This document shows, piece after piece, positions 35,643 through 44,124 of a stretch of 64,000 nt of DNA (positions are counted from its first letter, which is position 1; each line of letters opens with the position of its first letter). The notes under the pieces are model-generated. The model had not been told where the DNA came from. It saw only the letters and a list, made by a program, of their open reading frames with translations, and made no database searches. Source of the stretch: Halomonas socia. Lineage in GTDB: Bacteria; Pseudomonadota; Gammaproteobacteria; Pseudomonadales; Halomonadaceae. The stretch covers positions 3,844,001-3,908,000 of the forward strand of contig NZ_CP048812.1 in NCBI RefSeq assembly GCF_010977575.1. The letters are read 5' to 3'. The translations under genes and the position numbers were made by a program.

Positions 35643-35938
35643 AACCGTGCCCCCTGCTCTCGGGCTAGCCTGTGTATCGCTTGCTCACTGAGGTTCGGCG
35701 CGCTGACGAGCACATCGACCTTGCGACCGTACATGGCACGCATGATGCGTACGCTGAGCCGAGCGGAGAGCTGGGCGGGATGCGCTACAGGCTCGCTGAG
35801 CTCAACGTGCAGGTCGATATCACCACCGCGGGCGTTATCGTCCAGCCGTGAGCCGAACAGCCGCACACTTGCGTCGGGGCCTAGCTCGTCAGCAACGATC
35901 TGCCGGATGGTTTGGCGCTGGACATCGGTGAGGCGCAT
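35639..35938 (-). CDS. MntA-like nucleotidyltransferase antitoxin
   Basis: A 99-residue MNT protein. RLFGSRLDDNARGGDIDLHV gives the GSx9DxD catalytic site, and KVDVLVSAP supplies the third acidic residue. It precedes and overlaps the HEPN gene by 4 bp. Expected role is AMPylation of the partner HEPN protein, by analogy with characterised MntA-HepT pairs. Confidence 0.84.
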   Translation of the reverse strand: MRLTDVQRQTIRQIVADELGPDASVRLFGSRLDDNARGGDIDLHVELSEPVAHPAQLSARLSVRIMRAMYGRKVDVLVSAPNLSEQAIHRLAREQGARL

Positions 35939-35971
35939 AAGGCGACCTTGGCTACCTTGGCATGACGTTAC

Positions 35972-36150
35972 GTAGTGGCAGCGCTGCGCGCTGCATCGCG
36001 AATGAATTCGCTCCTACACTGGGGGCGGCGCCAAGGCCAATGTGGGAGTGACTTCAGTCACGATGGGGTTGAGCTGTATTGGCCGGCAGCGCTGCGCACT
36101 GCATCGCGGCTGAAGCCGCTCCCACACCGAGGGGGTGGCGTACCGCTTGG
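35972..36150. repeat. REP element pair
   Basis: Two copies in tandem. The first has GCAGCGCTGCGCGCTGC, GCGAATGAATTCGCTCC and then TGTGGGAGTGACTTCAGTCA; the second has GCAGCGCTGCGCACTGC and GCGGCTGAAGCCGCTCCCAC, where the two ends of the family have been swapped. Same family as the arrays at 41087 and 50876. Confidence 0.8.
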
Positions 36151-36687
36151 ACACGCTACCGCCCGGGGATTGTTACGGACGCATTCCCGGGCCCTATGGT
36201 TGGCTCTATGCCGGCAACGTCATGGCAAGTTTATTCCCTCCCTTCCCTGGGGAGGGTGCTGTCCTATGCGAGCCATGTCCTCGTCGCGAGGCCTGATGGC
36301 TCACTGCATGCCTTCCGTTGCTGCCAGCCTGTCAATGTAATTGGCACATCACATCGCACGGACTGAGCCGCACGATGTAAGACGCCACTATTCTAGGGAG
36401 TGGCGTAAACCCGCTCCAGCCACCCCCCGTAGCAATTTGTTGAGGCGCTAACTTTAGTTGTACCCGCAAGGATACAGGCTGCATGAAGCAAGGCAAAGCC
36501 ACGTCTATCAATCACTTATACATTCACCAAAGGATGCGGTTTCTGTATAAGTAATGTCGAGTCAGGCGGCTGAATGAAAGCGCAGCAGGAGCGCTCCATG
36601 CTCCTCAGAACGGCTAAAGTGCGGCGCCTTACAGCCGATACTTCATGCACTCACCGATATAACAACACCGTATACTCAGAGAGCCGC
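36151..36687. other. Gene-free stretch upstream of the autotransporter
   Basis: I find no supportable gene here. It becomes more AT-rich toward 36500 and contains an inverted repeat (36514-36552). TATACT at 36671-36676 is too close to the start codon to be a convincing -10 box. The translated frame that extends upstream from 36688 to 36574 looks non-coding. Confidence 0.6.
36514..36552. promoter_or_regulatory. Inverted repeat, candidate operator or promoter element
   Basis: ACTTATACA at 36514-36522 and its exact complement TGTATAAGT at 36544-36552, separated by 21 bp. It lies about 136 bp upstream of the autotransporter start in otherwise plain sequence. The spacing places the arms about three helical turns apart, compatible with a dimeric regulator, but no regulator is known. 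Confidence 0.35.
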
Positions 36688-38589
36688 ATGCAGCCAACCA
36701 TTCGTACTTTCCACCGCACCCTGCTGGCCGCCGCCTGTGCCGCGGCCACCTTCACTGCCCACGCCGATGTGCTGACCGAGTTCACCTTGACGGCAGACAA
36801 TGCCGAAATCGGCGAGGTGGGCTTCGAGCAAACATCTTTGACAGATAGACAATTCAATGACGGAGGCTTCAGTGCTGGCTCGGTCATCTATCGCTATGCC
36901 TCACAAGGCTTCACGCCCGATACCGCTGGCGAGTATATCTTCGGTCAGACCTTTGCCCCCTTCGATAGTGCGATGATCGTCTACCTGGGCAGCTTTGACC
37001 CCGAGGCCCCGGGCGAGAACCTGCTGGCATTCAACGACGACAGCACCCTGCCGCCCAGCAACGACTGCAATCGGCCTGGCAATACGCTAACCACCCGCTG
37101 CCCGGCCGTTCAGGAAAGCCTCGACCGCGGCCAGCAGTACACGGTGGTCATCCTCTCCTACACCCCGACCGATAACGACTTGGTTGACTTCCCGCTGTCG
37201 TTCTTCGTGCTTGGTCCGGGTGGCGTCTTACTAGAAGAGGCGCTCCCCGAAGAGATCATCGAGGAAATTATCGAAGAAGTTGCTGCCTTGGCGTTGTTCG
37301 AAACTCCGGTTACCAATAGCCCGAGCCAACCCGGTGGCGCATACCTGGACCGAGTGGTGAACCAGTTAATGCAGCGCGATCCGGATGGCCCCCTGCTGCA
37401 AGCGCTGGCGGCATTAGCCGACTTGGACGATACCCAGCGCGCGCGTTTCGTGCAAAGCATGAGCTCCAATGTGTCGCGCAGCGGGACACGAGATGCCAAT
37501 GTCAGCGCCAACCGCAGCATGCTCAACACCCTGGGCAAGCGTTTTGCCAGCACCGGCATGGGTGGCCAGATGGGCGCCAACCTCGATCTTGCCAGCACCC
37601 TGGCCGGCAACACCGCACAGCAGCAGTTGGAGGGCTGGCAGGCCATGGGCGGGCGTGGCGTGGATGCCAGCATCCTGCGCTACGGCGACCACGAGTCCGT
37701 CGACGGCCTGCTGGGTATGGCCTCGCAGCTCTCACACCAGGGGACGAGCACGCCCGGCCAGTTCAGCAGTTGGGCCGAGGGCTACGTGAGCAAAGGCAGC
37801 GGCGACGGCTACGACTTCCGCAGCTACGGCGCGCTGCTGGGCATGGACCGCTGGCTGAACGACGCCTGGCTCGCCGGGCTATTCATGGGTGTGGGGCAGG
37901 GTCGCGTACAGGGCGACGATGCCGCCAATGCGCGCACCGAGATCGACAGCGTCAGCGTGGGCGCCTACACCGCCTGGCGGCGCGATGCGGTGATCCTGGA
38001 TGCCACCCTGATGGCCGGCTTCGGCGACAACGAGCACCGCCGTGAGATTGCCGGGATGACCACCGAGGTGGTGGAAGGCAGCAACCGCAGCGAGGACGTG
38101 ACCCTGGCGCTGGGCGCCAGCTATGTGATCGATCTCGATAACGATTGGGAACTGGTGCCCAATGCGCGGCTGATGCACAGCTGGCTGCACCAGACCGCTT
38201 ACGCCGAACAGGGCGACTCGGCGCTGGCCATGGCGTACGGCTCGCAGCGCCAGAACGTGTGGCGCACCAGCCTCGGCGTGGATGCCGGCCATGTGATGCG
38301 CCGCCGCGAAGCCAGCGTAATTCACCTTACTGGCGGCCTGGCTTGGGGCATGCGCGACCAGTCCGGTGGTGCCACCCGGGCCTCGCTCAGCGCCGACACC
38401 GGCGGCGGCAGCTTCGTGATCACGCCCGACAACCGCACTGTGCATAGCGCCGACGTGACCACTGGCCTGAGCTGGGAGCGCGAACTGCACGGCCACAGCA
38501 GCGTAGCAATCAGCGGGCAGTACGAAGGCTCCTTCTCCGACCGCGAAACCGAACACGGCGCGCGGCTAGCCGCGGCCTATCGCTGGTAA
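36688..38589 (+). CDS. Autotransporter (type Va secretion) with short passenger
   Basis: A 633-residue outer-membrane protein. The signal peptide is residues 1-~25 (RTLLAAACAAATFTAHA, cleavage after AHA). The passenger (~26-360) begins with a beta-rich domain containing GEYIFGQTFAPFDSAMIVYL, like bacterial pre-peptidase or DVUA0089-type modules, then an acidic stretch EEALPEEIIEEIIEEV. The C-terminal ~280 residues are the autotransporter beta-barrel, opening near FSSWAEGYVSKGSGDGY and ending AAAYRW with the terminal aromatic residue. The ATG at 36688 is chosen because the signal peptide starts there. A REP element begins just after the stop. The passenger's function is unknown. Confidence 0.87.
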   Translation: MQPTIRTFHRTLLAAACAAATFTAHADVLTEFTLTADNAEIGEVGFEQTSLTDRQFNDGGFSAGSVIYRYASQGFTPDTAGEYIFGQTFAPFDSAMIVYLGSFDPEAPGENLLAFNDDSTLPPSNDCNRPGNTLTTRCPAVQESLDRGQQYTVVILSYTPTDNDLVDFPLSFFVLGPGGVLLEEALPEEIIEEIIEEVAALALFETPVTNSPSQPGGAYLDRVVNQLMQRDPDGPLLQALAALADLDDTQRARFVQSMSSNVSRSGTRDANVSANRSMLNTLGKRFASTGMGGQMGANLDLASTLAGNTAQQQLEGWQAMGGRGVDASILRYGDHESVDGLLGMASQLSHQGTSTPGQFSSWAEGYVSKGSGDGYDFRSYGALLGMDRWLNDAWLAGLFMGVGQGRVQGDDAANARTEIDSVSVGAYTAWRRDAVILDATLMAGFGDNEHRREIAGMTTEVVEGSNRSEDVTLALGASYVIDLDNDWELVPNARLMHSWLHQTAYAEQGDSALAMAYGSQRQNVWRTSLGVDAGHVMRRREASVIHLTGGLAWGMRDQSGGATRASLSADTGGGSFVITPDNRTVHSADVTTGLSWERELHGHSSVAISGQYEGSFSDRETEHGARLAAAYRW

Positions 38590-38591
38590 CC

Positions 38592-38890
38592 AAGCCGGCA
38601 GCGCTATGCGCTACATCGCGAATGAATTCGCTCCCACACTGGGGGCAGCGCCTTTGGCATGTGTGGGTGGATTCCCTACAACACCGGGGCCGGCGCCAGG
38701 GCAAATGTGGGAGAGACTTCAGCCGCGATGGGGTTGATTTACCCCGGCAGCGCTGCATCGCGAATGAATTCGCCCCTACACTGGGGGCAGCACCTTTGGC
38801 ATGTGTGGGTGGATTCCCTACAACACCGGGCTGGCGCCAGGGCAAATGTGGGAGAGACTTCAGTCTCGATGGGTTGCTTGAGTGGAATTC
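38592..38890. repeat. Two REP units after the autotransporter
   Basis: Two successive units with GCGAATGAATTCGC, the TCCCACA-like tail, the spacer CATGTGTGGGTGGATTCCCT and the inverse arm TGTGGGAGAGACTTCAG. The second unit (from about 38735) is the left part of the 1170-bp tandem duplication that carries the Rpn genes. Confidence 0.82.
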
Positions 38891-38904
38891 TGCTGCAATG
38901 TGCA

Positions 38905-38924
38905 TATACTGTACATTTAACCAG
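38905..38924 (+). promoter_or_regulatory. LexA-like box and -10 element upstream of the first rpn gene
   Basis: TATACT (38905-38910) overlaps CTGTACATTTAACCAG (38909-38924). The latter matches the CTGT-N8-ACAG core of gammaproteobacterial LexA boxes at seven of eight fixed positions and is AT-rich inside. It lies 20 bp upstream of the ATG. Suggestive of SOS control, not proof. Confidence 0.4.
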
Positions 38925-38944
38925 CTGACTACAGATGGTGCCAC

Positions 38945-39901
38945 ATGGCCAGCAACCACCACGATACCGGCTACAAGGAGCTGTTCAGCTACCCTGAGTT
39001 CGTCCAGCAACTGATCGAAGGCTTTGCTCCCACCGAGATCGCCGAGCTGATGGACTTCACCACCCTGGAAAGCCACAGCGGCAACTACATCACCCCGCTA
39101 TTCGAGGAAAGATTCGAGGACGTGGTGTGGTCGGTCGACATCAGTTGGCAGGGCACCAGGCAGCAGGTGTTCCTGTATATACTTTTAGAGTTTCAGTCGA
39201 CGGTGGATCACACCATGCCGATCCGGCTGATGCACTACGTGGCCTGCTTCTACGATCATCTGCTCAAACGCAAGACTGCCACGCCAGGCAAGGGGCTGCC
39301 CCCAGTACTGCCTATCGTGCTCTACAATGGCAGCCAGCGCTGGTCGGCCAAGCAGGATATCTACGACATGGTGCAGCCGGAACCGCCCTCCTTCCTGCGG
39401 GGCTATCAGCCACACCTGCGCTACTACCTGATCGACGAGGGGCGCTATACTGACGAGGAGCTGTTGGAGCGCCACACGCCACTCAGCGGTGTGTTTGGCA
39501 TCGAGAACGCCACGGCCGACCGCCACGCGCTGCAACAGGCCGTTGACCGCATCGTCGGGATCATCCAGAACGATCCCCACAAGGAGCGTACCGACGCCAT
39601 CATCACCCGCTGGCTCAAGCGCCATCTGCAATGGCTCGGAGCAGGCGTCAACCTGAATCGGCTCAACAGTCTGGTAGAGGATAAAGATATGCTGGCAGAG
39701 AAACTCGAAAGCTGGGCCAAGAAGGAGCGCCAGGAGGGTCGGCAAGAAGGCCGTCAAGAAGGTCGGCAGGAAACCTCGCGTGATATCGCCCGCAAGCTGA
39801 TCGCACTCGGTTCGCTCAGCGATGCCCAGATCGCCGAGGCCACCGGCCTGACCGAAACCGACATCGGGGCCATGCGCCACAACACGCCGCCGGGGCGGTA
39901 A
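38945..39901 (+). CDS. Rpn family recombination-promoting nuclease/putative transposase, copy 1
   Basis: A 318-residue PD-(D/E)xK-superfamily protein of the RpnA/YhgA type. The N-terminus has HHDTGYKELFSYPEFVQQLI; the catalytic core is DVVWSVDISW followed by FLYILLEFQSTVDHTMPIRL, i.e. D-x(n)-ExQ as in Rpn nucleases, then RLMHYVACFYD. The C-terminal part holds a helical region and a charged short repeat (EGRQ x3) before LIALGSLSDAQIAEATGLT. Rpn proteins promote RecA-independent recombination and cut DNA in vitro. It is the first of two tandem copies. Confidence 0.87.
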   Translation: MASNHHDTGYKELFSYPEFVQQLIEGFAPTEIAELMDFTTLESHSGNYITPLFEERFEDVVWSVDISWQGTRQQVFLYILLEFQSTVDHTMPIRLMHYVACFYDHLLKRKTATPGKGLPPVLPIVLYNGSQRWSAKQDIYDMVQPEPPSFLRGYQPHLRYYLIDEGRYTDEELLERHTPLSGVFGIENATADRHALQQAVDRIVGIIQNDPHKERTDAIITRWLKRHLQWLGAGVNLNRLNSLVEDKDMLAEKLESWAKKERQEGRQEGRQEGRQETSRDIARKLIALGSLSDAQIAEATGLTETDIGAMRHNTPPGR

Positions 39902-39902
39902 T

Positions 39903-40060
39903 TCCCCGGCAGCGCTACGCGCTGCAATCGCGAATGAATTCGCTCCCACACTGGGGGCAGCACCTTTGGCATGTGTGGGTGGATTCCCTACAACACCGGG
40001 CTGGCGCCAAGGCAAATGTGGGAGAGACTTCAGTCTCGATGGGTTGCTTGAGTGGAATTC
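39903..40060. repeat. REP unit between the two rpn genes
   Basis: One full unit: GCAGCGCTACGCGCTGC, GCGAATGAATTCGCTCCCAC, the spacer with CATGTGTGGGTGGATTCC, and TGTGGGAGAGACTTCAGTCT. It begins just after the stop of the first rpn gene and is the left end of the second duplication copy. Confidence 0.85.
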
Positions 40061-40074
40061 TGCTGCAATGTGCA

Positions 40075-40094
40075 TATACTGTACATTTAACCAG
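40075..40094 (+). promoter_or_regulatory. LexA-like box and -10 element upstream of the second rpn gene
   Basis: Identical to the site at 38905-38924: TATACT overlapping CTGTACATTTAACCAG (40079-40094), 20 bp before the ATG at 40115. Confidence 0.4.
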
Positions 40095-40114
40095 CTGATT
40101 ACAGATGGTGCCAC

Positions 40115-41083
40115 ATGGCCAGCAACCACCACGATACCGGCTACAAGGAGCTGTTCAGCTACCCTGAGTTCGTCCAGCAACTGATCGAAGGCTTTGCTCC
40201 CACCGAGATCGCCGAGCTGATGGACTTCACCACCCTGGAAAGCCACAGCGGCAACTACATCACCCCGCTATTCGAGGAAAGATTCGAGGACGTGGTGTGG
40301 TCGGTCGACATCAGTTGGCAGGGCACCAGGCAGCAGGTGTTCCTGTATATACTTTTAGAGTTTCAGTCGACGGTGGATCACACCATGCCGATCCGGCTGA
40401 TGCACTACGTGGCCTGCTTCTACGATCATCTGCTCAAACGCAAGACTGCCACGCCAGGCAAGGGGCTGCCCCCAGTACTGCCTATCGTGCTCTACAATGG
40501 CAGCCAGCGCTGGTCGGCCAAGCAGGATATCTACGACATGGTGCAGCCGGACCCCCCCTCCTTCCTGCGGGGCTATCAGCCACACCTGCGCTACTACCTG
40601 ATCGACGAGGGGCGCTATACTGACGAGGAGCTGTTGGAGCGCCACACCCCACTCAGCGGTGTGTTTGGCATCGAGAACGCCACGGCCGACCGCCACGCGC
40701 TGCAACAGGCCGTTGACCGCATCGTCGGGATCATCCAGAACGATCCCCACAAGGAGCGTACCGACGCCATCATCACCCGCTGGCTCAAGCGCCATCTGCA
40801 ATGGCTCGGAGCAGGCGTCAACCTGAATCGGCTCAACAGTCTGGTAGAGGATAAAGATATGCTGGCAGAGAAACTCGAAAGCTGGGCCAAGAAGGAGCGC
40901 CAGGAGGGTCGGCAAGAAGGCCGTCAAGAAGGTCGGCAGGAAGGTCGGCAGGAAACCTCGCGTGATATCGCCCGCAAGCTGATCGCACTCGGTTCGCTCA
41001 GCGATGCCCAGATCGCCGAGGCCACCGGCCTGACCGAAACCGACATCGGGGCCATGCGCCACAACACGCCGCCGGGGCGGTAA
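40115..41083 (+). CDS. Rpn family recombination-promoting nuclease/putative transposase, copy 2
   Basis: A 322-residue near-duplicate of the preceding gene, with the same catalytic SVD and LLEFQS residues. It differs by one substitution (E to D at about residue 140, in the VQP-PPS segment) and by one additional GRQE unit in the charged repeat (four against three). Intact. A four-unit REP array follows the stop. The pair provides two nearly identical nuclease genes, each under a LexA-like site. Confidence 0.87.
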   Translation: MASNHHDTGYKELFSYPEFVQQLIEGFAPTEIAELMDFTTLESHSGNYITPLFEERFEDVVWSVDISWQGTRQQVFLYILLEFQSTVDHTMPIRLMHYVACFYDHLLKRKTATPGKGLPPVLPIVLYNGSQRWSAKQDIYDMVQPDPPSFLRGYQPHLRYYLIDEGRYTDEELLERHTPLSGVFGIENATADRHALQQAVDRIVGIIQNDPHKERTDAIITRWLKRHLQWLGAGVNLNRLNSLVEDKDMLAEKLESWAKKERQEGRQEGRQEGRQEGRQETSRDIARKLIALGSLSDAQIAEATGLTETDIGAMRHNTPPGR

Positions 41084-41086
41084 TTC

Positions 41087-41672
41087 CCCGGCAGCGCTAC
41101 GCGCTGCATCGCGAATGAATTCGCTCCCACACTGGGGGCAGCACCTTTGGCATGTGTGGGTGGATTCCCTACAACACCGGGCCGGCGCCAAGGCAAATGT
41201 GGGAGAGACTTCAGTCTCGATGGGGTTGATTTACCCCGGCAGCGCTACGCGCTGCATCGCGAATGAATTCGCTCCCACACTGGGGGCAGCACCTTTGGCA
41301 TGTGTGGGTGGATTCCCTACAACACCGGGCTGGCGCCAAGGCAAATGTGGGAGCGGCTTCAGCCGCGATGGGGTTGATTTACCCCCGGCAGCGCTGCGCG
41401 CTGCAATCGCGAATGAATTCGCTCCCACACTGGGGGCAGCACCTTTGGCATGTGTGGGTGGATTCCCTACAACACCGGGGCTGGCGCCAGGGCAAATGTG
41501 GGAGAGACTTCAGTCTCGATGGGGTTGATTTACCCCGGCAGCGCTACGCGCTGCATCGCGAATGAATTCGCTCCCACACTGGGGGCAGCGCCTTTGGCAT
41601 GTGTGGGTGGATTTTTTACAACACCGGGCCGGCGCCAGGGCAAATGTGGGGGCGGCTTCAGCCGCAATGCAG
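41087..41672. repeat. REP array of four ~149-bp units
   Basis: Units begin with GCAGCGCTACGCGCTGC or close variants at 41091, 41239, 41388 and 41538 (periods 148, 149 and 150). Each holds GCGAATGAATTCGCTCCCAC, a middle segment CATGTGTGGGTGGATTCCCT, and TGTGGGAG followed by either GACTTCAGTC or GCGGCTTCAGCCGC. Inverse arms TCCCACA/TGTGGGA make each unit a BIME-like pair. The last unit reaches into the 3' end of the lysR gene. Confidence 0.92.
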
Positions 41673-42581
41673 TGGCTTGAGGATGCCCATTTCCTTGAGG
41701 GTGTCGATCTCTTCATGAATCTCGTCGCAGAACGCGTCGGCGACCTTGCTTAGCGGGCGGCTCTTGGACTTGAGCAGGGCGATCTCCCACTCGATGGCGG
41801 GGTCGAGTGGCTTGGAAACAACCGATGTGCCCTGCAGCAGCAGTTCGGCGATCGAGTCAACGACGGCAATGCCCACGTCGCGGTCGACCAGCGCACATAC
41901 CCCTCGCATGTGCCTGAGCTCTGCGGCGATATGCCGTTTGATGTCGATGGCTTGCATGATGTAGTCGATCCTGGCGCGCAGCGGGCTGTCGGCCATTAGC
42001 TCGACGAAGGTCTGGTTCTGCAAGTTGACGATGGGCACCACCGGGTCGGCCGCCAGCTCGTGGCTGCGATGCATGATGCAGCGCGCGCTGCAGCGCGCCA
42101 GGCTGGTAACACTGGCACCGTAGGTGTCGGCCTCGAGGGTGATGCCAAGCGCCACGTCGCAGGTGTTGTTGTCGATCATCTTGAGCAGTTCCTGCAGGCC
42201 GGCATCGACCACCCGCACCCCGACCTTGGGGTGGCGCTCCTTGAAACGCTTGATCACGTCGAGCAGGAAGGTGTCGCAGAAGATCGGCTGCGCTGCGACC
42301 ACCACGCTGCCCAGCTGATTGTTGGAGATCGCTTCGGCGTCTTTCTGGGTATCGCGGATGCTGGCCATCAGCCGCAGCACCGAGGCGTGGTAGAGAAACG
42401 CCTCCTCGGTGGGTGCCAGCTGGTTCCTGCTACGCTTGAACAGCGCAAAGCCCAACTCTTCCTCCAGACCGCTGAGCAGGCGGCTGACCATCGACTGGCT
42501 GATCGCCAGCGCCTCCGCCGCGGCCTTGGTGGTGCCGTGCTTCATGAAGGCATCGAAGGCTTCGATTTCCTTGAGTTTCAT
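41658..42581 (-). CDS. LysR-type transcriptional regulator
   Basis: A 307-residue LTTR. The N-terminal winged helix has FDAFMKHGTTKAAAEALAIS and QSMVSRLLSGLEEELGFALF; the rest is the periplasmic-binding-protein-like effector domain, with GSVVVAAQPIFCDTFL opening it. Divergent from tctC, so it most likely controls tctCBA and the two amidohydrolase genes. An inverted repeat suitable as operator lies between them (42646-42676). The last codons and the TGA stop are supplied by a REP palindrome, so the original C-terminus may have been slightly different. Confidence 0.88.
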   Translation of the reverse strand: MKLKEIEAFDAFMKHGTTKAAAEALAISQSMVSRLLSGLEEELGFALFKRSRNQLAPTEEAFLYHASVLRLMASIRDTQKDAEAISNNQLGSVVVAAQPIFCDTFLLDVIKRFKERHPKVGVRVVDAGLQELLKMIDNNTCDVALGITLEADTYGASVTSLARCSARCIMHRSHELAADPVVPIVNLQNQTFVELMADSPLRARIDYIMQAIDIKRHIAAELRHMRGVCALVDRDVGIAVVDSIAELLLQGTSVVSKPLDPAIEWEIALLKSKSRPLSKVADAFCDEIHEEIDTLKEMGILKPLHCG

Positions 42582-42645
42582 AAGCTCTCCTGGCGCTGGA
42601 TGTCAGAGAAGCGCCATGCAGTATTGCGCCACCACTAGAATCAAT

Positions 42646-42676
42646 ATGCATAGCAAGGCTTTTTTTTGCAATGTAT
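42646..42676. promoter_or_regulatory. Inverted repeat between lysR and tctC, candidate LysR operator
   Basis: ATGCATAGCAA (42646-42656) and TTGCAATGTAT (42666-42676) are complementary at 9 of 11 positions, with a 9-bp T-rich spacer. The site lies in the divergent intergenic region, 65 bp from the lysR start and 82 bp from the tctC start, where a LysR-type regulator normally binds. Confidence 0.45.
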
Positions 42677-43352
42677 TTCATAGCTGCCTATGCTGAAACG
42701 GCTCGACACCTCGCTCCCCTGGTGAGCGTCTGCCACAACAACATGAAGGAGACGAACATGAAACGTGCCTTGAGCCTGGCTGCAGCCACCCTAATGGTGA
42801 CCTGCGCCGCCAATGCCCAGAGCTACCCGTCGGAGTCGGTCACCCTGGTAGTGCCCTATGGCCCGGGCGGCGCTTCCGACCTCGCCGGCCGTGCACTGGC
42901 CGAGTCGGCCCGCGAATTCCTCGGCGAGCCTATCACGGTGGTCAATCAGGCCGGTTCGGGCGGCATGACCGGTGCCCGCGACGTGTCCCGCTCCGATCCC
43001 GACGGCTATACCCTGCTACTCGCTCGGGTAGGCATGGCGCTGTCCCCTGCGGTGAATGCCAACAGCAGCGTCGACTGGGATGAGTACACCTTCCTCAGTC
43101 CGCTCGAGGCCACGCCAATGATCCTCGCCGTCGCCGATGACTCGCCTTTCGAGAGCGTCGACGACCTGCTCGAAGACATCGACAGTAACCCGGGGGCCTT
43201 GAGCTATGCGGCATCTGGCGCAACGGCCATCGATGGCTTCACCGTCCAGGCGCTGCTTGTGCTTATTCCGGCGAACGTGACCGGTCATTCCGGCGTTCGT
43301 GACCGATTTGCTCACCCCTCTCTCGCTGGCTCTGGTTTTGTAAACTGACCGG

Positions 43353-44108
43353 TCACGATGGGTCAACTGCTGTTTGTAGCGGCGCGGTCTTTTTCCGCAT
43401 CGATTCTCCTTTGAGTGTCAGGCGGTGGGCGCTGTGCAGCAGCCGGTCCAGGATGGCGTCGGCCACCGTCGCGGCGCCGATGTAGTCGTGCCAGTGTTCG
43501 ATGGGCAGCTGACTGGCAATCAGCGTCGAGCCCCGACCGTGCCGGTCCTCGATTACCTCCATCAGGTCTTGGCGCTGCGGCGCGGTCATCTTCTGCATGC
43601 CCCAGTCATCGAGGATCAGTAGGTCGGTCTTCTGTAGCTGCCCCATCAGCCGAGCGTAGGAGCCATCTCCTTGGGCGATACGTAACTGCTCGAACAGGCG
43701 CGGCACCCGCAGGTAGCGCACCGAATAGCCCTGCCGGCAGGCCTGGTTGCCCAGCGCGCAGGCCAGCCAGGTCTTGCCGCACCCGGTGGGGCCGGTGAGG
43801 CACAGGTTGAGCGCTTGTCCGATCCATTCGCCGGTCGCCAGCGGTGCCATGCGGCCCCGCTCCAGACCGCGGGGGTGGCGGTAGTCGATGTCCTCGACGC
43901 AGGCCGTCACCCGCAGCTTGGCGGCCTTCAGCAGCCGGTCGAGGCGGCGGTTGTCGCGGTGCAGGACCTCGCGGTCGAGCAGTATGCCCAAGCGGTCCTC
44001 GAACGGCAGGTCATAAGTGTCTGGTTGGGTAAGCTGGTGGGCCAGGGCGTCATGCATGCCGGTCAGCTTCAGATGGCGCAGGGTGTCGAGTAGGGGCTGA
44101 GTCATCAT
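43353..44108 (-). CDS. istB: IS21-family helper ATPase IstB
   Basis: A 251-residue AAA+ ATPase that loads on target DNA and helps IstA. Walker A is LTGPTGCGKTWLACALG (near residue 105) and Walker B is DLLILDDWGMQKM; IEDRHGRGSTLIASQLP is the sensor region. The ATG at 44108 has GAGGAG seven bases upstream. It follows istA with a 16-bp gap, the usual arrangement. Confidence 0.93.
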   Translation of the reverse strand: MMTQPLLDTLRHLKLTGMHDALAHQLTQPDTYDLPFEDRLGILLDREVLHRDNRRLDRLLKAAKLRVTACVEDIDYRHPRGLERGRMAPLATGEWIGQALNLCLTGPTGCGKTWLACALGNQACRQGYSVRYLRVPRLFEQLRIAQGDGSYARLMGQLQKTDLLILDDWGMQKMTAPQRQDLMEVIEDRHGRGSTLIASQLPIEHWHDYIGAATVADAILDRLLHSAHRLTLKGESMRKKTAPLQTAVDPS

Positions 44109-44124
44109 GGGTCGTCTCCTCGGG

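Larger units (their letters stand above)
38735..41083. repeat. Tandem duplication, period 1170 bp, each copy carrying a REP unit and an rpn gene
   Basis: The start codons at 38945 and 40115 are exactly 1170 bp apart and the sequence between is almost identical. Differences I can see are few: GAA versus GAC in one codon (E to D), one synonymous third-base change (ACG/ACC), one base in the leader (gctgact/gctgatt), small changes in the REP unit, and one extra 12-bp unit (GRQE) in the second copy. This is a recent duplication, probably by recombination between REP units. Confidence 0.9.

Noticed and set aside
36574-36687. Earlier start for the autotransporter
   Set aside because: The extra 38 residues precede a clear signal peptide and are not secretion-like.
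41087-41672. Short plus-strand frames repeating HWGQHLWHVWVDSLQH
   Set aside because: They come from the REP units themselves and carry no gene features.
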